From NCBI GenBank assembly GCA_002946415.1, contig NJPS01000044.1, positions 372,001-436,000 of the forward strand: DNA of 64,000 nucleotides, written 5' to 3'. The stretch is from Rutstroemia sp. NJR-2017a BVV2 (taxonomy: Eukaryota; Ascomycota; Leotiomycetes; Helotiales; Rutstroemiaceae). The notes under the pieces were generated by a model, which was not told where the DNA came from, ran no database searches, and saw only the letters and a list, made by a program, of their open reading frames with translations. Made by a program: the position numbers and the translations under genes. Below, one piece after another: positions 57,214-64,000 of this stretch. How positions within the stretch are numbered: position 1 is the first letter of the stretch; every line of letters begins with the position of its first letter.

Positions 57214-59727
57214 ATGGGCATGTGGCCGTTTCGTTGGAAAAGCATGCGCAGAGCATCGCGCGGTGGGGCAGATAACTCTCGCTCGGAAGAGTCCACCATG
57301 CATAACGCTGGGACTCAGCGGAACCCTGGAAGGCATGATGGATCCGAATTAAACCCTTCAAACCCTCTATTAGTCCCTGAAAGGAGGAGAAGCCGACGGG
57401 ACAGTCAAAGGAGAAGAAAATCCTCAAGGGATTCTAAAAAACTACAAAAGTCTGAAAGGCAAAGGACCTACAGGTTTTCTCCTGGTCGAAACGATAGCAT
57501 ACGAGTACCTCGATTATCCCGAGACGCGCATAGACCCCCAGTTCCTTCGTTACCAACGGATGTCGGGGACAAGCCTGACAAAGGAGAAACAACAGCTGGG
57601 GCACCATCTCAACAAGCCGAGACTTCAGATTATTGGCAGCGGATGCCAACTTTACATAAGAGGAGGGCCCAGGACCTTCCACGACGGAAATCGAGTAAAA
57701 AGCGAAAGGAGGAGCATAATCGAGAGGAGGAAATCAGAGCAATGGTTTCTTTCATGCCGCAACGGCCGGCTGTGGATTCGGGTTCTTCTGGTCGACCAAT
57801 GAAGAGGGACAGCAAAAAGATGCGTACTGGTTTGAAACGAAATTTCCAGAATCCACATTCAGACATCTCGTTACCAACGGCCGAGTCGATGCATTCTTCG
57901 GTGTCATCAAATTCAGACTACCAAACATCCTACAAACTGTCCGCACTCGAATCCTTAGCACCTAGACCTACGCTTCGATATGCAGAAAATCCTCGATATG
58001 CGCCCGGCGCGAGTGGCTTTGGTTCCGATAGATCAGAATCACAAAGGAGACGAGTATCAGACCGTATACATATTCCGGAAGAAGTTTTGAAGGCAAATAA
58101 GAGGATAGATGAGCTTGCCGATGATCTTGATGCGCGAGAACTTAGGGAGCTCATGGAGAGGGATCAGAAAAGACGAGAGAAGAAGAAGATAGCCGAGAAG
58201 ATGAAGATGGAGAAGCGGCTGGCAAGGAGACAAGAAAAGCAGAGGGCTGAAGAAGCAGCTGCGGCACGGAATGGAACGCCACCACCGGATAATATGGAGC
58301 GGGGAGTACTAGGCAGAGAAGTGGTAGGGTTAGGTATTGGTACATCCGCAGTTTCCACATCAAGTAAGAGAAGAGGATCAGATACTTGGGATTCTGGTAG
58401 AGGGAAACGTCCCGCCGATGTCTTCCATAAGGATCCGTCACCACATGAAAGTGCTCCAATTGCTGATCTTCCTCCATCTACTACGGCCGAACGTGCCGAA
58501 CCGATCCTGGATCCTGTTCCAGCTACCGTCGATGATAGACGCCATGTATCACCACTTACGCCGCCGAGAGATTACAGCCAGGGGCAATCGAGCATTTCGC
58601 AAAGAATGGACGTGGATAAGCCAAGAACACCCTCTCCATCCAAGGTACAACTTGCACCCGGGCCTGCCAAGCAAGCTTCTGAAATCAAGGCACCACAATC
58701 ATGGACATCTTTCTTCAGAAGGAATAAGAGGTCAAGCAGAGCCTCAACATCATCGTTTTCTAATACATCACGCGAGACTGTGTTGACTGGCCCCCCTCCC
58801 CAGGTCGGGTATACACCAATAATCAGGCAGACTTCGAATGTTCCGAAGCGAACAATGTCGAAATTCAGAGAAGACTTACCGGAACTGCCGCTGTCGCCTC
58901 CGGATTCTCGGGTACAGTCTCCCGAAGCAGATACCGTCCCGCCAATCCGAACAGATTATCTTGATAAGAGGAGTAGCCAGCGAAGATCATTAGAAGAGCA
59001 GAGGAGACATGATACACCAATAAGTACCATGCGCCTCAGAGACAGCACTCCGACTAGTGGCCACAGATCAACAGAAGTACCATCACCGGAGCCCACAGCA
59101 CTTCTTTCACAATCGCTCGCTTCCATTGATTCCGAAGGATCATGGCTTTCAGGAAAGAAAGCTGGTTCAAAGCGAGGATCAATGCAGACACCCCTAGCAC
59201 CACTTCGCGATTCTGCCAGCTCGTTACAGCAGCGCTACAAAGAGTTATCTGAATCCTCTGAAGAGCTCGGCATCGCGGAAGACGAATATTTCAGTCGAAT
59301 TACCCCCGGGCCATACGAAGAGAATATGATCAAGCGTGCGTCAGCAGGTCAACCCATGGCATCTAGCGACGAGGACGACAGTAACAGTATTACTCGAAAA
59401 CAAGATGCCAACGAAAAGACAAAGTGGGGGGCAGTAGCAAGACATCCTACTGTTGTACATCGGGAGCCGAGAGCCAAGTCTCGGGAAGGATTCTATGATG
59501 AGTCTGGCAGCGAGACACCCGGAGAGACACCAATAAGCCTTCATGGAGACAGCTATGGCTTCCAAGCGGAGATCGTCGATGAGGAAGACAGCCCTGGAAT
59601 AAGTAGGGCTACCAGTGTCGACTTTGGGAAGTCGGGGCATGTCAGAAGAGTTAGCGCTGGCAGTGCAAGGCTTCTTGATGTGAAGCCCAGAGTTTCACAG
59701 GAAGCGAGGAGAACGAGTTTGAGCTAG
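57214..59727 (+). CDS. Large Ser/Arg/Pro-rich protein of unknown function with a charged coiled coil
   Basis: A single exon encodes 837 aa, starting MGMWPFRWKSMRRASRGG. I do not recognise a catalytic domain. The N-terminal 200 residues are strongly basic (RRRSRRDSQRRRKSSRDSKK). Residues about 290-350 (ELADDLDARELRELMERDQKRREKKKIAEKMKMEKR) are predicted as a highly charged coiled coil. A WTSFFRRNKRSSR basic patch lies near the middle. LLSQSLASIDSEGSWLSGK at about residue 630 is the kind of short conserved block seen in related fungal proteins. The rest is Ser/Pro/Thr-rich and probably disordered and phosphorylated. No transmembrane segment is seen. A role in signalling or as a nuclear or cortical scaffold is only a guess. 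A 5.6 kb gene-free upstream region precedes it. Confidence 0.78.
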   Translation: MGMWPFRWKSMRRASRGGADNSRSEESTMHNAGTQRNPGRHDGSELNPSNPLLVPERRRSRRDSQRRRKSSRDSKKLQKSERQRTYRFSPGRNDSIRVPRLSRDAHRPPVPSLPTDVGDKPDKGETTAGAPSQQAETSDYWQRMPTLHKRRAQDLPRRKSSKKRKEEHNREEEIRAMVSFMPQRPAVDSGSSGRPMKRDSKKMRTGLKRNFQNPHSDISLPTAESMHSSVSSNSDYQTSYKLSALESLAPRPTLRYAENPRYAPGASGFGSDRSESQRRRVSDRIHIPEEVLKANKRIDELADDLDARELRELMERDQKRREKKKIAEKMKMEKRLARRQEKQRAEEAAAARNGTPPPDNMERGVLGREVVGLGIGTSAVSTSSKRRGSDTWDSGRGKRPADVFHKDPSPHESAPIADLPPSTTAERAEPILDPVPATVDDRRHVSPLTPPRDYSQGQSSISQRMDVDKPRTPSPSKVQLAPGPAKQASEIKAPQSWTSFFRRNKRSSRASTSSFSNTSRETVLTGPPPQVGYTPIIRQTSNVPKRTMSKFREDLPELPLSPPDSRVQSPEADTVPPIRTDYLDKRSSQRRSLEEQRRHDTPISTMRLRDSTPTSGHRSTEVPSPEPTALLSQSLASIDSEGSWLSGKKAGSKRGSMQTPLAPLRDSASSLQQRYKELSESSEELGIAEDEYFSRITPGPYEENMIKRASAGQPMASSDEDDSNSITRKQDANEKTKWGAVARHPTVVHREPRAKSREGFYDESGSETPGETPISLHGDSYGFQAEIVDEEDSPGISRATSVDFGKSGHVRRVSAGSARLLDVKPRVSQEARRTSLS

Positions 59728-61438
59728 AGTGATACTAGCGGGATTAACAGTTTGGCCTGTTGGGCTGCAATATTTAGGGACAACGAACTACGATCGAGAC
59801 GAGCACCACATTCTTTTGGACATTTCCTTGCAAAACTTTCAGTCAATATCGACACCGACGCTCCTTAGCTTATATCTCCTTTGTCAACAACAGTCGCTCC
59901 TTCAACCATTTCTATATGTCATTTCGTCAAATTTCAGCAAATCCGCTCCGTCTCGCATCGTACTCGTTGTCCCAAGATACTTTCAACCAGCTGCGTCAGC
60001 TGTCAACTCCGCATAGACCACCCGAATACTCACCTCCAGTTCTTCCTCTTCCAAATTAATGTTATGGATTCACGACGGATTTCCTTTGTCATTTTCTGAT
60101 AATGATTGATATCCCAAACCAGCACATAGATTTTTTTGCTTTTTTTCTCAGCTTATTTGACTTTCTGATCCAAATTTCTCGGCGTGTATGTTCGATGGGC
60201 GGGGTTCCGAAAAAAAGAGAAACAAAAAGAAAGGGCGTTGTTAGGGGCGAAAAAAGAATTCAGTGTCACTCTCTTCAACCTTTTGTCCCTTTCGCTTCCT
60301 GTCTGTGGATTTCGGACCAGGGACACGATATGTAATGTTAGTATAGTGACTTTGGGGGTTCCTCTGCACAATTGGCTTCTCCTGGGATGGGATGAGAGGG
60401 TATGGAATGGGATGGGAGATGGAAGAGCAGGCCTCTCGAGCATAAGTAATAATAGCACCTTTTTAATTATAGTTTGAGGAGAAGAGTTTGCGAGGGCGGT
60501 GTGATATGGTGTGGATAGGAAAGGGAAGAAAGAGAAGAATTGAGATGGTATTGGATGGGAGGGGATTGAGATAGATAAATTTGATTGTAATACCATTCTA
60601 CCTACCTACTTACTTTACTTTCTCTTGGATTCTTTATGGTGTTACTGTGCTGAGATTCTGAAAACCAAAATCATGGAACGGCGAGGCGTAAAGGGAGTTT
60701 GATGGTGCGGGAGGTAGGTGGTTTTGGCACAGGTAGTAGTGATAGATATGTAGGATTGTTTCTTCCTTCCTCCTTAGAAGGAAGACGACTGCGAGAACTA
60801 TGATGATTTGTGCTTGGAAGAACTGCGCAGGAAGGTCTGTTGTGGCTTCCTTTACGCTGAGGCGTGTACTCGTCTTCTATATGGAGTTATATCACTATCG
60901 GCTGTCGAAACGGGGGCTCATAGCGGTCGAGACGGGTGCTGAACTTGAGGCGAAGTCGTAGTCGCTGTGTTGTAGCAGTATAACGCCGACAGGTGACGAG
61001 CCTCAAATCCCCGACAGGATCAGCTCACCTCTCTCCGCCCGCGCAGCACAGCCAAGTGCACAGAAACAAGAAGAGATGTATAGATAGCCAACAGGTACGA
61101 CAATGACGGCGACGATTTGGAATCACATATGATGAGAAATCAAAATCCCCAGCATACCATTGCTGCGGCGCAGCACAAAATCAGCCTCACCAGTTCCGCG
61201 GGCAAACAGCTTGTAATTCCCACCACATGCCACTCTCGTCCAATCACAAGCCTGCAAACCCATCTGGGTCTGGCCCGGAATCTCAAATCACGGCTTAGTA
61301 AACAGGCGATTCCGTCATCCAAATTTTCTGAGGGTAGAGGTAACCCTCCGAACGCCAGCCGCTCTTAGAAATCAATCAAAAGAAGCCACTGGCATTTACT
61401 TCCCCGTTTCTCCTGCTCGATAAATAAATACGTCTCGA
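59728..61438. other. Intergenic region between the Ser/Arg-rich gene and thioredoxin
   Basis: These 1.7 kb hold a 3' UTR on the left and the thioredoxin promoter on the right. GGGATG/GGAATG runs (about 60386-60420) and CCTAC repeats (about 60599-60610) are present. No gene is supported on either strand. Confidence 0.4.
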
Positions 61439-62080
61439 ATGTCATTCTTCCTCAGATCATCATCATCAAAACTCGCGTTTCAACGATCGTTCATCAAGAA
61501 ATCGACTACTACGAGAAATACTTTTGTGAGGACTTTTACGAATACTAAAATCAATATGGGTGTTCACAATCTCTCTACGTAAGTCGAGCCTGACTTCCAT
61601 CTCGCAATCCCCGGTCTTGACGTGCTTCGAGCATGCTGCGAGGATATCATCACCAGAATCCATATGCTAACTATTTTATGATTCGCAGTAAGGACGAGTT
61701 CAGCAGCGCCATCACAGACAAAGATGTCGTCGTCCTCGATGCCTTCGCAACCTGGTGCGGTCCCTGCAAGGCCATCGCCCCACAAGTAGTAAAGTACGTT
61801 TCTCTCCCCTCCTTTCTAACGCCCTACAAATCCTAACCCAACACCCAGATTCTCCGAAACCTACCCCTCCGCCCACTTCGTCAAAATCGACGTCGACGAG
61901 CTCCCCGAACTGGCACAAGAACTAAAGGTCCGCGCTATGCCCACTTTCTTGATCTTCAAGAAGGGCAAGCAGGTCGCTGAGGTTGTTGGTGCGAACCCAA
62001 GGGCTTTGGAGGATGCGATTAAGCAGGCGACGACGCCGGCTGAGAGCTCGCCGGCTGTGGATGCTCCGGCTGCGGAGTAG
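61439..62080 (+). CDS. Thioredoxin with N-terminal mitochondrial-type presequence
   Basis: Three exons: 61439-61578, 61689-61793 and 61849-62080, giving 158 aa. From residue 40 the protein is an ordinary thioredoxin: MGVHNLST, the [15 protein letters not shown] active site (Cys70 and Cys73), the cis-Pro loop [13 protein letters not shown] and a short Ala/Pro/Glu tail. Residues 1-39 are rich in Ser, Thr, Arg and Lys with almost no acidic residues, as in mitochondrial presequences. A second in-frame ATG at 61556 would give the usual cytosolic form. Thioredoxin reduces disulphides using electrons from thioredoxin reductase. Dual targeting by alternative start or transcript is inferred. The donor splits the Thr47 codon. 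Confidence 0.93.
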
Positions 62081-64000
62081 AGGGTGGGATTGAGATTGGG
62101 AAGCGGATAAGGGGGAATTGATGCGTTGAATTGTGGGAGGGGTTGTGTATATTAGGTTCTGAAAGGGCTGGTGGATGGTTTATCTGGTTTTTATAGAAAA
62201 TCGAGGGTTTTAGAAAGAGATTTGTTTTGAGTGGCTTGTTATTGAGAGTGAGTGAGGCAGTAAGTTTACTGCGTTGGTGGTTGCCATGCGATTGTGTTTT
62301 CTCGACCAGAATATGCCCTAGAAGCGTCCGTTATTGTTCAGCGTCGTGATACCCCAGAATTTCTATTATGTAGTACTCTCGCATACTGACAGCGTCATTT
62401 TCATCCCATGTATACAGACCTAAGTTTGCTCCAGCACAAGGTACTACTCGCCATCGCTTCAGCGAACTTCGATACCCCGCACCACAACATCGCCAATTCC
62501 ACAAACCCCTCACTTACGAACCATTCTAACACGAAATCCACGAATATAAGTTTCTAGGTCAACCACTCAAAGCTCCCAAAAATCCCGTCTCTTCCAACAC
62601 TTCGGCCACGGTCTCGAAGAATTTTTTTTAATTTGGTTGCGACCAGGCCGTCGAAGCTCCAACCGGCCAGCACAGCCGTCCGTCCGTGGCCCATTTACAA
62701 CATAAAACAACACAAAAATAGTAACACCCGGCCCGCGTATGTTGGATTTTTACCATCGAGTCGGGTCGTGCAGGCGGTGGTGTGGGTTGGAGAGGTGATT
62801 GTTGGGTATACGTTCTAGAACAATGCTAAGGGCGGGGTTTTTGGGTGGGAAGGGATGGGGGATGGATGTTGGGTCTGGGCCGTAGGTTGGTGGGTTTGAC
62901 GTGAGGAGGGGAGGGGGAGGTTGCTTGGGAGGTGAGGTGCTTGTGCAGTGAGGTGGTTGTCTGTGTTGGTTTGGGGGCTTGGGGAGGGAGGAGAGGGGTA
63001 TAAGAGGAGGGGCTAAGGAGATTAGCAGACACTTTCTATACATAGATGAGCAGACAATGCACTGAGCTCTGGTATTCTTGTAGTAGATCTTTTTTTTCCC
63101 CTTCTTTCTTTTCTCTTATTACTGTTTTCAAGTTTCTTCTTTCATTTACTATTGATAAGGCGTTTTATCACCAGACGGTCTATATATTGCACTTCGTTTC
63201 TCGTCTTATATCGGGGGATATAGGTACTCGCTATATTTCATTTTCTCCTTTCTTATTTCATACAAAATTTCTGCATTGGAACTACTTCTGGTATTCCATT
63301 CTTTATTTCTTTCTTAATCTTCTTATTTGTAGTTTTCTCTTTCACTTAGATATATACACCTCACTGGCAGCAAAGTTGCACGGCATATTTTCCTAGCTTC
63401 GACGACTCCAATTCTTCGTATAATATTCATTCCACCTTCTCAGAAGGAAAAGGAAAAGAAAAGAAATATCTCATTCGTTGATCCAAAGCCTTATAGGTAC
63501 TTTTGAAAGACGAGATACAGTTGACAAACTCCGCCCGGAGAAAAGAAGAAAACGATATATACACAGAAAGTACAAGATACACAACTGGGAAACTCCGCCC
63601 GGAGAAAAGAAGTGAGCGATGTATGCACAAATACAAGATTAAAAAGGGAAACTTTTATGTCGAACAACTGGAAACATACACAACCAAATCCTTGGAAATC
63701 GGGAAGCATCTTAATAAGATCAAACAAACCAACAGAAGAGACCGAATAAAGACCTCAGCTCGGAGATGGATGGTCTGGACCGACTGCGCCAATGGAGAAA
63801 CCAACAAACGAAAAGACCGACCATACTCTACAAGAAATAACCCATATATCTGGTATAAACAAGAAAACACCCGGAAGCTACAAACACCCAGGAACTAAAC
63901 CCACCCACCCGGTTAGAATCTCCTATCTGTAAACTACCAAGTGGCATAGATAAACCACTTTCTAGCCCCCGTCCTCCTTCCCTTCGTAGTCCATCTATCC
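62081..64000. other. Right-end non-coding region
   Basis: No supported gene. The segment 62860-63010 is GGTTGG/GGAGGG-rich, 63080-63370 is T-rich, and 63430-63900 is A-rich with a 64 bp minisatellite. The ORF at 63503-63898 starts at a non-ATG codon and translates the repeat as a charged low-complexity peptide. The region could be the start of another gene's leader beyond the window. Confidence 0.4.
63506..63670. repeat. 64 bp minisatellite with a palindromic core
   Basis: Two clear units begin at 63526 and 63590, each opening AAACTCCGCCCGGAGAAAAG; a degenerate third begins at 63654 and a partial one precedes the array. The core CTCCGCCCGGAG is a near-perfect palindrome (5 bp arms, 2 bp spacer). 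A second shared block is TACAAGAT. Confidence 0.85.

Noticed and set aside
63503..63898. 131-codon charged ORF at the right end
   Set aside because: Non-ATG start; the product is a translation of the 64 bp minisatellite and A-rich flank.

Overview
This window reads as nuclear DNA of a filamentous ascomycete (Pezizomycotina). Genes carry short introns of about 48-80 bp with GT...AG ends and CTAAC-like branch sites, promoters and UTRs are pyrimidine-rich, and the gene set includes a HET-NACHT-ankyrin protein, a Zn2Cys6 factor, a Bem1 scaffold and a PTH11/rhodopsin-type receptor fragment. Overall resemblance suggests Leotiomycetes (Helotiales), but this is an inference from memory of protein families, not a database result. 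I rebuilt 24 genes or gene remnants, most of them as spliced models.

Layout. 1-7 kb: 3'-truncated myosin regulatory light chain (-), the Arf3-interacting DENN-like protein Afi1 (+) and S-formylglutathione hydrolase (-). 8-15 kb: a large NLR-type protein (HET, NACHT, about 12 ankyrin repeats) followed by a Zn2Cys6 transcription factor. 15-20 kb: a 5.3 kb gene-free stretch upstream of the polarity scaffold Bem1 (SH3-SH3-PX-PB1). 23.5 kb: a probable domesticated MULE-type DNA-binding protein. 26-30 kb: divergent housekeeping pair, an AP-complex beta subunit (-) and EMC4 (+). 31-33 kb: two convergent short-chain dehydrogenases, the first apparently frameshifted and the second AYR1-like.

33.8-42.2 kb is the most unusual part. 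It holds four minus-strand genes of the IFI6/IFI27 (ISG12, interferon-induced 6-16) membrane protein family. Two look intact, one is frameshifted, and one has lost its second exon and abuts the 3' half of a rhodopsin/PTH11-type receptor gene. Interspersed are a cytochrome P450 and a 439 bp MITE with long terminal inverted repeats and TA target-site duplications. This looks like a birth-and-death cluster inserted between conserved housekeeping genes.

42.7-64 kb: gamma-tubulin complex protein GCP4 (+), a CorA-like membrane protein (-), arsenite methyltransferase (-), RCC1 (+), a 5.6 kb gene-free stretch, a large low-complexity basic/Ser-rich protein (+), and a thioredoxin with mitochondrial and cytosolic start options (+). 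The window ends in non-coding DNA containing a 64 bp minisatellite with a palindromic core. I found no rRNA, tRNA or CRISPR features by eye.

The housekeeping genes serve unrelated pathways: polarity (Afi1, Bem1, light chain), vesicle traffic (AP beta), ER membrane insertion (EMC4), spindle and nucleus (GCP4, RCC1), and detoxification (FGH, ArsM, P450, thioredoxin). The possible functional link worth testing is between the NLR-type sensor and the IFI6/27-like membrane proteins, because both families are tied to cell-death or conflict responses elsewhere.
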